From positions 14,579,501-14,643,500 of the forward strand of contig NC_088310.1 of the NCBI RefSeq assembly GCF_910592395.1: DNA of 64,000 bases, read 5' to 3'. Position 1 is the first letter of the stretch. Each line of letters opens with the position of its first letter. The DNA is from Lineus longissimus. Taxonomy: Eukaryota > Nemertea > Pilidiophora > Heteronemertea > Lineidae. Below, piece by piece: positions 46,040-58,046 of the stretch. Under the pieces are notes generated by a model. The model searched no databases and had not been told where the DNA came from. It saw nothing but the letters and a program-made list of their open reading frames with translations. The position numbers and the translations under genes are program-made.

Positions 46040-47332
46040 TGTCACCGAACATGAACACCAACTGACACAAGAGCAAGCAAATATCTACCAACAACTCATC
46101 CCAAATGCCAATACCACCAATTCACAAATCATTTTCCTTGACGCACCCGGAGGAACAGGCTAGACTTTCCTACTCAACCTTCTGCTTGCCAAAGTCAGAT
46201 CGACCAGAGGTATTGCAATACCAACAGCATCGAGTGGGATAGCAGCCACTCTCCTCACAGGCGGAAGAACCCTACACTCTATGTTCAAAGTTCCCTTAGA
46301 CATCCACAATATGGATACACCAACCTGTGCGATCAAAAAAGGCACCTCACTCTCGAAAATCATCAATGCCTGTCAACTACTCTTAGTTGATGAAGCGCCA
46401 ATGGCACATTGTGTCGTCTATGAAGCAATCGATCACACCATCAAAGACCTAAGATGTAACCAGCAACCATTTGGTGGCATACCCACCATTTTATGCGGCT
46501 GTCGTCCAGAATGGAACCCCAGCAAATGTCACTGAAGCTACCTTGAGGAATTCACACCTATGGTCGCATATATAAAAGTCGTGCGACTCCACACGAACAT
46601 GCGTGCCTTCCTCACCCGGGACAAAGATGCGAAAAGTTTTGCAGACACACTCATGACCATTGGCAACAGCCAGTACTCTATAACCAACGGCCCGGACACT
46701 ATCACCATACCAACATCACAACCACTAAAACAACCGAAGAATTAGTGAAGGAAATTTACGGCAACATCAGACAAAACGCGCTGAACCCAGAATGGCTCCT
46801 ACATCGAACCATCCTCGCACCCCTCAATGAAACTGTCAACAACATCAATGCAGATGTCACCAGCACCTTCCCAGGAGAACAACTAACCTACAAGTCCATC
46901 GACACCACCACAACCCTTGAGGAAACAGTCAACTTCCCCACAGAATTACTCAATACTCTTGATGTTTCGGGTCTCCCACCACACAAACTCTATCTCAAAA
47001 TAGGCTGCCCAATCATTATACTTCGATCACTAAACCTGCCACACATCACCAATGGCACAAGATGCACACTGTTGAAACCACATCAAAATGTTCTAGAATT
47101 AAGAATATTAAACGGCCCATCTGCAGGAAGAACAGCACTCATACCACGGATACCCCTAGCACCCTCAGACAGTGACCTCCCATTAAAGTTCAGAAGGCTA
47201 CAGTTTCCCATTCGTCCCTGTTTTGCGATGACCATTAACAAGTCGCAAGGACAAACCTTCAATACCCCTAACAGGCAAACCAGAAACGTCGTCTACCCAG
47301 AGGTTCTTCAGCACCAACATAATAACCAATAA
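46040..47332 (+). pseudogene. Helitron Pif1-like helicase region, broken
   Basis: Near 46120 the frame reads IIFLDAPGGTG, TAG (46161-46163), TFLLNLLLAKV. The stop replaces the Walker A Lys. GIAIPTASSGIAATLLTGGR and TLHSMFKVPLDI follow, and Walker B is LLLVDEAPM. A frame change occurs near 46500. 46745-47332 carries ALNPEWLLHRTILAPLNETV and, near the end, FPIRPCFAMTINKSQGQTF, motif VI region of SF1B helicases. The final YVALSR-type block is lost. Confidence 0.88.
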
Positions 47333-47504
47333 CAACAGGTCAGCAACAACATCCTTCCTCAACCAAATGCCTTCACAAGACTGGACCCACGACTGGGTAC
47401 TTTCCTAGTAATATATAAATGAAAAGTCCAGCTGCCATTGTGCTAACCGTATTAATATTTGGTTTGTAAGAATTCATGCTGGTTAAAAAACATGCTACAT
47501 ACAT

Positions 47505-47612
47505 GTATAGTATACTGTGTGTTTCAAAAGACGAAACCAAGATTAATTTGTTAATTTCTTTGACATGGCTAAATATTTTGGAAATTGGTGACAACTATTT
47601 ATTACCTAACAT
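47505..47612 (+). repeat. Tc1/mariner-like end fragment
   Basis: ACTGTGTGTTTCAAAAGACG and TAAATATTTTGGAAATTGG match the left end of the element at 29759 and the inverted right end at 37715. Confidence 0.7.
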
Positions 47613-48356
47613 ACCTCAGAGGTATATAGGTCGACGTGATAAATGTTGTGGTAATGTTGCCATCTGAATACAGAGATACTCACTTTTCTTTCTTGGGGCA
47701 GTTTATATCGATATTCCGTCACAAAACTGAGCTAAACATGGCATCCAAGATGGCCACGTGGAAATTTCTTTTGAAAAATGCTTTGCCTGGTCCATCTGAT
47801 TGTACACCCTTGACGGAAAGTTTAAGGACACCAGTTTTTTACAATTTTCTCAAAAACTACTGGGCCAACTGGAACCTTTTTTTTTCATATCTTGATAAAC
47901 TTCTTGGGTATCAATTACAATGGGTTTGGATTTTATAGTCAATTAGGTAACAAGAGGCCCAAGGGCCTGGCGCTCAGCTGGATGACCTAATAACATAGGA
48001 CTGAGGGTATAAAGTAGTAAATATCGGCTTTATACTACTGTTTGGAGGTCAAGAGAACACGTTATACCACTAAAATTTCTAATGCAGAGCTGCCAGCTGG
48101 ATGAAATATTATTGAACTAATCAACTATGGTATGTAAATATTACAGGAGGCAACCGAAGATATACCTAGTTCAGTATGTTGTATCGGCAGCTTTACAGAA
48201 AAGAAGTGTCAGAGGATGAGACTTCTCCATGGACAACTGTGGTATGTCCAGGCTGGGTTGTACAGCACAAGGATACAAAATGCTGTCTGTAATTGAGAGG
48301 TATCCTGATTTAACAGAGGTCAAAATAAATAGAAACTAGTATTGGGCAATTCGCCT

Positions 48357-48941
48357 AACAGCAAATTGCAGACCATATCCCTGGTGAAAGTATTTTGTCA
48401 TGTTGAGAAATTAGGTTTGCACCAGGATATAACCAGATAAATCAGAGGCAAATAACCCTGAATAACCAGCTGAATTAGGTTGTGACAGTAGGGGCATCAT
48501 AAATACTAGAATTAGCGATGGTTCTGGGACTGCAACAACACAGCATATGGATGGTCAGAATCCAGCAGACAACAAGCAAATGTAATCTGAATCTCAACAT
48601 CTTTCGTATCTTTTGATGAGTTTTCTGGTCGAGTGAGGGAAACCAGTTGGCCATCTGATATGGCTGGTGGGGATGAAAGCTCCCAATGTTGGGACGACCA
48701 ATAATACATTGCGTCTCCACAGTATTTATATTATAATACCTCCCTCCATGCACACATGGTTCTGCTGCCAATTTTTTCTTCAAATGATCTAGGTGTCAAT
48801 CATGCACTTGTGGGTACTGGCACCACGTAGGTAACTTCTGATCTGATCTTAAGTGGCAGGTTTTTGGTGCTTTGTCCTGGTGCTCATTTTTAAGATGACA
48901 AAACACTATCACCAGGGATATGGTCTGCAATTGCCGTTAGG
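48357..48941. repeat. Inverted repeat of about 47 bp inside family D
   Basis: 48357-48403 and 48941-48894 are reverse complements with few differences (CCTAACRGC, then AATTGCAGACCATATCCCTG and TATTTTGTCA-like words). Either an inverted duplication of the family D 5' end or the TIR of a ~585-bp element. No flanking duplication was found. Confidence 0.7.
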
Positions 48942-49299
48942 AAAGTCACAACCTGGGGACAAAAAATAAATGTGATTTAGACTTCGCATTCCTTTGAAGT
49001 GTAGGTTGCAACATCCCAGGCCATTGATGCATGCATGGTCACAACATAGGGACAACCGGATTTTTACAACCATTCTTTTGAGGTGTAGATTGTGATGCGA
49101 GGGAAGTGTCTTGATCTCTACATAAAATTCCTTCGACATGGTGCAACAAACCAGTCCAGTAGATATATACATGGTCATAGCATACGGCATCGAGACAACC
49201 AGTATGCAAGGTTACGGCCAGGCCCAAGGGGTATGACCGATCAGCACTAAGAGTAAAAACGTAAAATGCAATAATATCTTTTTAAACTAACTGCCACAG

Positions 49300-49548
49300 T
49301 AGGTTTATTTATTCAGTCTTTTTGAAGTAAAAGAATTACAGTGAAAAGAACGAAATACGGCTGGAATATTATACTGGTTTGTCTTCGGACGGCAAATTCA
49401 GCACTGCACCGATGTCAAGGTTAAGACGGTTATACGACTTTGCCTCATCAGCTCCTTGTGGTCAAGGCTCCTATATCCGTGACTGATGCGGTCGCAGAAC
49501 AGAACAGATGCTGATCATCCCCGTCACTGCGTCAGGCTGTAAAACAGA
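49300..49548 (-). other. Possible terminal exon with polyadenylation signal, inside family D
   Basis: On the minus strand, GCTCTGTTTTACAG precedes 49540, and the frame after it reads PDAVTGMISICSVLRPHQ and stops within 22 codons. AATAAATAAA follows near 49305. Another minus-strand candidate, MEEPTDISSTHSRL, ends at a consensus donor GTGAGT near 50164, but the two do not join in frame. Weak. Confidence 0.25.
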
Positions 49549-50539
49549 GCGAGGAAATATTTTAACTTCACCAGAAGTTTTATCATTCATTATTCAGACC
49601 AACAGACACTGACTACCTGCTAATAGTCTATGAATTTCATTGTCATAATTCAGAACAAACACTTATCACCTTTGCTGACAAAATTTTCAGAAGGTGTGTA
49701 CATTCGTGTGTCCATTTACACTGCACGTGTATACGTGCTTTACTGTACATTTCTACAGGAGTGAGCAGGATGTACAGAAAAACGATCTCCAAAACTGTTG
49801 CTTTCAGCACTCGCAACACGTTAAGCGAGGTTTTAGCAATTATTTTCAGTGAAGGTATATCTCATGTGTAGAGTCTGGGTGATTTTGAGACATTCGTAGG
49901 TGTTTAAGGCGCACAGTTTGATGAAACTTGCCCGAATTCGTAATTTTTTTGATGAATGTATATCCGCCATTGCGGGGATCTGGAAACTTTCGGATGACAA
50001 GTTTGCCTCAAAAGATGGACGTGCTCCCAATAATCACCCAAACTAACAGCGAATATATATTCTTAAGATCCTTTTCTTGACCTCTGATGAGTTAATTTTG
50101 TCTGATGTAGTGTTTCAACACAAATTTGAGGGCGATTACAATCACGAAAAAATCACACTCACCCAGTCTAGAATGCGTAGACGAAATGTCTGTTGGCTCT
50201 TCCATGTAGCGGGTATCCTCCCACCTGTTCAGGTCGGGACAGATCAACGTTGAGCAACTTGCCTAATCGGTAAAAACGTGGGAGGCAGTGCTATTACCGG
50301 AACGGTTCAGAACCGGCGATTTTCATCAAAAATCACCCGAAAACTAAAAAAGTAAGCAACGGCTGCAAAAATAAAGTACACGTTGTTCGTTAGCAGGTTA
50401 TGAAACGTAACCTAACTAAATTTCAGGTCGTTCCGTGCGGCAGTTTCGGAGATACGTGTCGAAAACCACATCCCTCGGGTCCTGGCGATCGGCTCAGTAA
50501 AAACAATAGACCATATCCACGGAGTTGTGGATATGGTCT

Positions 50540-51642
50540 AACTAGAAATATATAATGTAATTGGGGCAAATTGCGAACGTATGCCAAAATCGATAGAGAA
50601 ACTCCCCTACTGAAGACCATTACACCACAAAAGTTTGAAGTGTGTCAAACCTCTAGTTCTTCAGTAAACAATCGGAATACCAAAATCTAAGTTGGCTGCT
50701 GGTAGCCATAGTGGATTTTGGAACACACCCAAAATTGATAGAGAGCATCCCCTGAATGACCATTGCACCACAAAAGTTTGAAGTGTGTCAAACCTCCAGT
50801 TCTTCAGTTAACAATCGGAATAACAAAATCTAAGTTGGCTGCTGGCAGCCATATTGAATTTTGGGTCAGGCCCAAAATCGACAGGGAACCTCCTCTACAC
50901 AACCTCATCACACCACATAAGTTTCAGGTCTGTCACTCACTTGGTTCTTGAGTTACAGGTCGGAATGCGAAAAACTAAGTCGGGCCTGGCAGCCATCTTG
51001 GATTTCAGATCGGGCCCAAAATGGATAGGGAACCTCCCCTACACTAGGTTATAACACCACATAAGTTTCATGGCTGTCAGTCACTCGGTTCTTAATTTAC
51101 GGGGCGGAATACAAATCACCAAGTCGGGGACCTGGTGGCCATCTTTGATTTCGGGTCGGGCCCAAAATCGATAGGGAACCTCCCCTACCATAGACTATTA
51201 CACCACAAAAGTTTGAAGACTGTTGGACCTCTGGTTTTCCAGTTAACGAGCGGAATGCCAAAATCTAAGATGGTGGCTGGCGGCCATCTTTGATTTCGGG
51301 TCGGGCCCAAAATCGATAGCGAACCACCCCTACCATAGACCATCACACCACAAAAGTTTCAAGACTGTTTGACCTCTGGTTCTCTAGTAAACGAGCGGAA
51401 TGCGAAAATCTAAGATGGCGGCTGGCGGCCATATTGGATTTTGGAACGCGCCAAAAAACAATAGGGACCCTTTAACACACTAGGCCTACACCCCCTAAAA
51501 ATTTCAAGTCAGCCGAGCAAGGGGTTCTTGAGTTATAGTCTGGAATTCAGTGCGGAGGACGCGGACACGGCGGAGGACGCGGACGCTGCGGCGGCCGGAA
51601 ACCACCCAAGTACATAATGCCCCCACTTTAGCGGGGGCATAA
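50540..51642 (+). mobile_element. Hairpin-ended family C, copy 2
   Basis: Starts AACTAGAAATATATAATG right after the family D hairpin. Contains about six 145-bp units with period marks near 50631, 50768, 50913, 51058, 51203 and 51347. A CGG-rich stretch follows, then ATGCCCCC-ACTTTAGC-GGGGGCAT. The 5' part between the first hairpin and the array is deleted relative to copy 1. Confidence 0.75.
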
Positions 51643-51830
51643 TTACCAGTTTGGGACTAACACCACTGTCTTTTTTTTTAATAAGGTAGAGATTACAATA
51701 GTCAACAAAATTAATTTTATTGAGAGAAATTGACCTGTCCTGCAGGTGATTGGAATTTACAATACAAAGGGTCGTTTTTCATGACATTGTGCTCTACTAC
51801 GTATCCCTAGTGAGTCGATCTGGAACCAAT

Positions 51831-52755
51831 CTATCCTTGGCGCAGACAGGTTCAAATTGGCTATATCTTGAATAGATTGAATTGCGATGAAAATCTAATG
51901 CAATAAAGGAGCAATATCGAAAAGACAAATTAATCAAACCAATTGTCCACAGACTCGGACCCTGAAATGGCATGATGTATGCATGCATATAAAGGTATAT
52001 CAATTGGTCCCATAGAGATGATGAGGCAATGTCAATATGCCTTGTTCCTTAGTCAGCAATATGCCCCTTTTTATATGGAGAAGACGGAGAACCCAGATAG
52101 GCCTTCACATGTCGGCTTCCAAATGGCTCGAACCAACTGTACTATCACAACTATAAATTTAAAATGCGTGCTCCTCCTACATGTAGCAATGTCTCGGCCA
52201 AAAAGGCACTTAGTCGACAGGCAAGCTAGAAGTTCAGCACCGTGAGCAGCTCCTTGGTAATCGCCATGTCAGGTTCCGCGCGCCTCTTCAGATACATCTC
52301 AAGTATTGAAAGCTGTGGTGAGCTGAGCACATAAAAAGACCATGGTCACGTTAATTTGAAAATCCCTTCATAATCAAGGGCTACCTCTGACTAAAACAGC
52401 ACAATAGACCACCAATTTGACCCCAGCTCCTAACTGCGGGAAAACCCAATTCCAGCAACCAAAAGTACCAAAAATACATTTTTGTTTACATTTGAACTGC
52501 ACACATGCGTTTGTTTACAATTTCATTTCCCGCGAAATCTCGAAAATCAGGTGACCTGCAATCGTGGATTGAAAATAACATTAACCTGGGTTCAGCAGGT
52601 CAGCAGGTATACCGGCTGTTCCAATCATCCCCCTACAGCCAGCTGTTCAAAAGGTAATGTTATTCACCCCACAGGGAGTGCAGGTAATTGATTAAGCCCC
52701 TGCATAACTTAACAGCAATGGCTTGGCTTCTGTGAGTGGTAAGGAGAATTGACAG
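51831..52755 (+). repeat. 925-bp dispersed repeat, copy 1
   Basis: Matches 56963-57888 from TGGCGCAG to GGTAAGGAGAATTGACAG throughout. A glutamine-rich frame near its 3' end is broken here by a small length change. Family A sequence resumes directly after it. Confidence 0.85.
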
Positions 52756-52839
52756 TTTTTTTATGGGAGTAACATTATTGTGTTGCTTAAATCGTCTACT
52801 TTTTACTCATGTAAGAATCGTAGTACTAATAATAACTTC

Positions 52840-54180
52840 AACTTATTTTCCGGTTATGATAACACAACACGCATCTTCATGATCATGATCTTTCTCAAAC
52901 TAACCGAATGACCTAATCGCCTTGGACGCACAACCTAACCACATATCAATCCGCCCCGATGATCGACACATCCATTCGATTCGATAACACTCGATAAAGT
53001 TTGATAAATAAACTAGAACTGAGATTTCACAGGAGCACCTGTGAATTCATGACTCCAGGGTTGTTTTGAGGGCGATATCGTAAGAGTTGGTCATGAGTAT
53101 GGGGACCTGAAGGTCCGTGTGAGGCACCTGGGGAGAGAAGACTAGTTGAACAATGGGATCTGACACGGACACTACTATTGATCTCATTATATGAATACCA
53201 TTTAATTACAAACAAGTGAAAACAGATCATATCATATTCCTTGGCATGAATTAAAATAGGAGTGCGGGAACAAGGTTTTTTAGCAGGAGGAAAGCGAGAA
53301 CATTTTGCGCCGTCGTATTCCAATTTGACTGGTTAGTGGTGAAATCTGCTTTTAATTTTGCAATTAACATATTCGTTTTTATAGTTCTAACGTTGTCTGA
53401 ATTAAAGATGCTTTCCCAATGCTGACTGGTCTGGCAAGAGGCATTGCCAGGAAAACGTGACGTCATTTTGGCCATTCTTCTTACCGCACGCCCTCCCTCT
53501 CCGTAAAACTTCCTGACATGGTGTGAAGTGGGAGGGCGAACAATGGGAACCACACTGCCGCGATGTTATTAGTTTCTATTTATAGAATTCAGCGGCAGAG
53601 ATTTTAAGCACGGAAAAAGTAGATTAACTCGACTAATCTCAATGGATTTTACCAAGGAATGTTTTCAAGGCGAGAGAAACATCTGATTTAAGTACTGCGC
53701 TTATTAGATTTCATGTTCATGCCAAAGATTGGCCTAAAACGTGGACGAAAAGAGTGCATTATCGAGTGTTGGAGAGGTCACGTGATTGGACGAGAAACCT
53801 GAACAAAGTTTTCGTGCTTTTAGCTGTCAACATCAATGGCTATAATATACTCCTGCAGAATAGTAGAACTAATAGAACTAATTTCCCAAGTTTCCAATAG
53901 TTTGAACACAAATCAGAACATCACCCATCAGCTGGACTCAGATCTGCATAAATTACGATAAATAATGAGGTCGTCGCTTCAATTTCGCAAAGAAAGTTGA
54001 CTCCATTCGAAGGTTGTTTTGACCAAATTCCGTTGAACTCATCGTTATGAGGGCATTTGAACACATTCTCGTTGATCTTTTCTATAAACGTGTGAAGTTT
54101 GGTACCAAAATATGTTTCCCGTAAAGGTTAAAAAAGAAAATTTGTCACTTACAAAATCATCGCTCCGGTAGAAATAAAAA
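52840..54180. other. No gene recognised
   Basis: Not matched elsewhere in the window. Minus-strand frames 53027-53323 and 53251-53553 are unrecognised. Confidence 0.4.
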
Positions 54181-55084
54181 GGTCACCGCCATTTTCTTGA
54201 TGATAGTACTCCAGGTAACCTCGGCGGGAAATTTAAAGCGGAATCATCCGGGGTCAAACAACAGTTTTGCTCACTACCGCCAACTGGTGATATAAATCGA
54301 CACTAATCTATTTTATATCAAAACTTCGGTATCATGAAGACCTTTTCAACTTTATTTCAAGCTTTTATCTGCTGGAATAGAGCGTAAAAAAATGTTTTTT
54401 TCATTTACGCATTTTGCCCATGGGGAGCTGAATTTGAGTCGAATCGCCCTAATTTTTTTCCGTAACCAACATTTTCTACGGTGTTTATAAGCAAGACTGG
54501 ATTTGAAGTGCCTCGGTTGTATGATTACAAAATGCCCAACTTTGTCTACAGATGGCTAGATGGAAGGATGGCATGATGGATGGAAGGATGGAAGGACGGA
54601 CACCAATCGAATAGCTATTTGACTAGCTCCGCTGACTTTGTCAGCTGAGCTAAAAACATTTGGAATTTCTGGGGTGATGGGAACTAGGTATTTTGAAGCT
54701 GACGACCAACACAAGCTCCTGTACGTAGACGAAAACTGATTCCACTGAAACTAGATCCTCTCAACCTTAATCCTCCGAGTTCAAAAAGTTAAAGGGACTT
54801 AGTAAACGTGGTAAAAACTGGCATTTCATTCGACGACTACTTATTCCTCAACCCCAAACAATTGTAAGGAGGCCGTTCCATAGATCAGCCGCCCTGCCTA
54901 TTAGTAATCCAACAGAGGGCAGCAGGGTTTAACACCTCCTTCTGGTTGAGGATATGGGTCACTGCTGCTTTGTGTGATTATTCAATAACCAGATGTGTAA
55001 AAACAAGCCTAATTCTTTAGAAACAATGCAGTCTGTGTCACACCAGGTAGTGATTAATTACCAGTATATGTACTATGCTTAATA

Positions 55085-55331
55085 TATATATATCATTGTT
55101 TAGTGCAGCTGGGGTACCCTAACTAGAAGCATAGTTGAAAATAGTGACTTTGATGAACACAAATTTTACAAAGATTGTAAAAGTTATTTTGTTCTTAGGA
55201 AGCTTTATATTGGGGACAATTTTTTAGAATTTTGACTAACTAGGTCTTGACTTATTAGGTCTGCGACTACATTAATATTTGAGCAGTTTTTGCAGTGAAA
55301 TGTCATCTTACAAAAAAAGAGGATTTGTGAG
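55085..55331 (+). repeat. Host repeat H, copy 1, left part (continues at 56832)
   Basis: ATCATTGTTTAGTGCAGCTGG to AGAGGATTTGTGAG matches 58047-58297. After the inserted TIR element the match continues at 56836 (GGCTCTCTTTGCATAAATC). Confidence 0.8.
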
Positions 55332-56831
55332 CCGAAAGGCAGTGCACTGAAAATAACTGCATCACACTGCTTTTGACTGAAACCCCCACTGCATATGACT
55401 GTCTTAGGCATATCATTTTTTCTTAATGTTTTAAAACCATTGATTTTGACTGAAAGACCACTGCAAAGCACTGCCACTTGCATATCATTATGAACGACGT
55501 ATTTCAAAAACACTGCCTATGACTGAAATACCACTGATTTCCACTTCTCCAACTCTGATCGAAACCCGTGGCATTTTCAACATGACTGAAAACCACTGCT
55601 TTATGACTGTTGAGATTAAGACTTGATGGCAGTGTAAAGCAGTGGTAATTGCAGTCAAATTCAGTGTTAAATATCACGCTAAATGGAACCTGAGACAGGA
55701 AGCTAGTAAGTTTGAATTTGATAGTCAAACATTCAAGAAATCATGGTAGCTCTTCATATTTCTCAATATTTACCCGAATTTCAATATGAGAAGAGGGGAG
55801 TTTTAGTCAGTTTGAATTCGAACACATAAGGAGCCAAATGAATGCAAAAAGGGTAATCTAGACAGACACTGAAGTTGTATTTTCAGCAAATCAAGAAGGC
55901 TGTATAGGCCCTAGGTGTTGTAATGTTTGCATACACTGCAAGATATCTGCATGGGAGCTGCAGTCAACAGCTGATGTTGTGGGCAACAATACACATCAAT
56001 CAGTCTGTTAGATTATTATTCTACAGGCCACGTGCAGTTACTTTATTTGGACGTCAATTTGATCTAGCTTCAATCCCTGACATCACTGACAGTAGCTATG
56101 TGCCATGTGTTGTTTCAATTGTCTAGTAACCTCATCTGACTATTGTCATTATTGCAAAGTTTGCAATGACGCAGGTCAAGGACGTGAATTTGTTATCTTT
56201 TTACTGTGTCACGTCATCATGCAGTGGCGATGTCCTCTATTTGTGCAGATGACGTCATCACTGCCATATTGGACACAAACACACCGTCTAAAATAGGACA
56301 GCAAAAGTAACAGTTGGCTAGAAGTTTTTGCTTTTTCGAACAATTTCTTTGGTTGTCATCAGCACAGGGGGGTCACATCCCCCAAACCTCTCTCGGCATA
56401 CGTGCCTGCATGCCATTGAATAAATTATTCATATTAACACTGAAAATGACTGCTCCCTCAAGGAGGTTTTGGAAATGGCAGTCAAAATCAGTGGTGTTTC
56501 AGTGTGGATTCAGTGTGCTGCGAAATATTTAAATTAACACTGAACCCCACTGCCAGCCCTGTGCATGATGCATAGTGGGGAGTCATTTTCAGTGTCAAAA
56601 ACAGTGGAAATCAGTCAGCCTAAATATTTAAATGAGCACTGCTTTTGACTGCCTTACCACTGCTTATGACTCCCTAACCTCTATTTTTGATTGCTGTATA
56701 ACTGTATGCTTTGGTAACGCGTGACTGAAAAACACTCCCTATGACTGCTTTCCACTGATTCAACACTGCCATAAAAATGTGAGGTAAGACTACACTGACT
56801 GAATCCTGACTGATATCACACTGCTTTTCGG
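55332..56831. mobile_element. 1500-bp non-autonomous DNA transposon with TGAG target duplication
   Basis: Ends are CCGAAAGGCAGTG (55332) and, inverted, CCGAAAAGCAGTG (56831). TGAG flanks both sides (55328-55331, 56832-56835). The uninterrupted repeat at 58285-58310 shows the empty site, GATTTGTAAGCACTCTCTTT. The outer ~300-400 bp at each end are crowded with CACTG, GACTG and ACTGCTTTTGACTG words, typical of subterminal transposase-binding arrays. No transposase frame. Superfamily not assigned. Confidence 0.8.
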
Positions 56832-56962
56832 TGAGGGCTCTCTTTGCATAAATCTACAAAATACATTGTATGGTGTAAAACAAACCTCATTCTAAACAAT
56901 GCATTCAAGGTAGAGATTAATTGCTTGTTTATATACTATACTTAATAATATATATACTAGCA

Positions 56963-57888
56963 CTATACCCGTGGCGCAGGAAGGTTCAAATGGGCTATAC
57001 CTTGAATAGATTGAATTGCAATGAAAACCTAATGCAATATCAAAGGAGCAATATCGAAGGGTAAATAACACCAACCATTTGTCCACATACTCGGACCCTG
57101 TGGCGTGCTGTATGCATGCACATAAAAGTATATCAATTAGTCCGAATGAGATGATGAGGTAATGTGAATATGCCTCGTTCCTTTGTAAGCAGTATCCCCC
57201 TTTTTAAACGGAGAAGAAGGAGAACCCAGATAGGCCTTCACATGTCGACCTCAAAATGGCTCGGACCAATTGCACTATCACTACATGTACTTTAACTTTA
57301 AAATGCGTGCTCCTCCTACATGTAGCATGATCTCCGGCAAGGCACTTAGTCGACAGGCAAGCTAGAAGTTCAGCACCGTGAGCAGCTCCTTGATTAGGCC
57401 ATGCCAAGTTCAGAGTGCCTCTTCAGATACATCAAGTATTGAAAGCTGTAAAGAGCACATAAACAGACCATTGTAACCTTCATTTGAAAATGCCTTCATA
57501 ATCAAGGGCTAGCAATGGCTAACACAGCACCCATAAACAATAGACCACCAATTTGACCCCAGCTCCTTACTGCGGGAAAACCCAAGTCCAGCAACCAAAA
57601 GTACCGAAATACATTTTTGTTTACATTTGAATTGCACACATGCGTTTGTTTAAAATTTCTTTCCCCGCGAAATCTCGAAGATCAGGTGACCTGCAATCGT
57701 GGATTGAATATAGCATTAACCTGGGTTCAGCAGGTCAACAGGTACAGGCTGTTCCAATCATCCCCCTACAGCCAGCTGTTCAACAGGTAATGTTAGCCAC
57801 CCCACAGGGAGTGCAGGTAATTGATTAAGCCCCTGCATAACTAAACAGCAATGACTTGGCTTCTATGAGTGGTAAGGAGAATTGACAG
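56963..57888 (+). repeat. 925-bp dispersed repeat, copy 2
   Basis: Second copy of 51831-52755. Carries an intact 62-codon frame at 57640-57828. Confidence 0.85.
57640..57828 (+). other. Glutamine/valine-rich short frame in the 925-bp repeat
   Basis: Reads SGDLQSWIEYSINLGS, then QQVQAVPIIPLQPAVQQ and VMLATPQGVQVID with stop. Composition resembles Gln-rich activation segments of transcription factors. Splice-like words (CACCCCACAG before GGAGTGCAG|GTAATT) surround the last residues. Copy 1 encodes nearly the same residues but has a 2-base change that breaks the frame. Possibly a captured host exon; I do not recognise the source. Confidence 0.35.
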
Positions 57889-58046
57889 TGTCCGATTAAA
57901 AATCCCTCATTACTGCTCCGCTGAAGTAAATTTCCGAAAATAAACATAACGTTGCATCAGGATAACATATCACCTGCAAATGTGCAAAATTTCGAAACGA
58001 AACACTACCCCCAAATGGCACTTTATCGAGCCGCCTTATAGTATTA

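Larger units (their letters stand above)
48334..50541 (+). mobile_element. Hairpin-ended family D
   Basis: Starts AACTAG, then a hairpin GCAATT-(12 nt)-AATTGC, then AGACCATATCCCTGG. Ends with the perfect hairpin AGACCATATCCAC-GGAGTT-GTGGATATGGTCT (50508-50539) then AA. The 3' arm GGATATGGTCT is the reverse complement of the 5' word AGACCATATCC. An inverted copy of the 5' region lies inside at 48893-48941. A family C copy follows without a gap, and the pair together interrupts family A copy 4. No transposase inside; possible captured exons lie on the minus strand. Confidence 0.65.
47949..54657 (+). mobile_element. Hairpin-ended family A, copy 4, interrupted by later insertions
   Basis: Starts AACAAG at 47949. 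47949-48333 matches copy 3 closely. The match resumes at 51643 (CCAGTTTGGGACTAACACC) after the family D+C pair, and again at about 52756 after a 925-bp repeat. The terminal hairpin AGCTCCGCTGAC-TTT-GTCAGCTGAGCT lies at 54625-54651. The middle stretch 52840-54180 is not matched elsewhere and could be another insertion, so the join to the 54-kb end is inferred. Confidence 0.55.
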
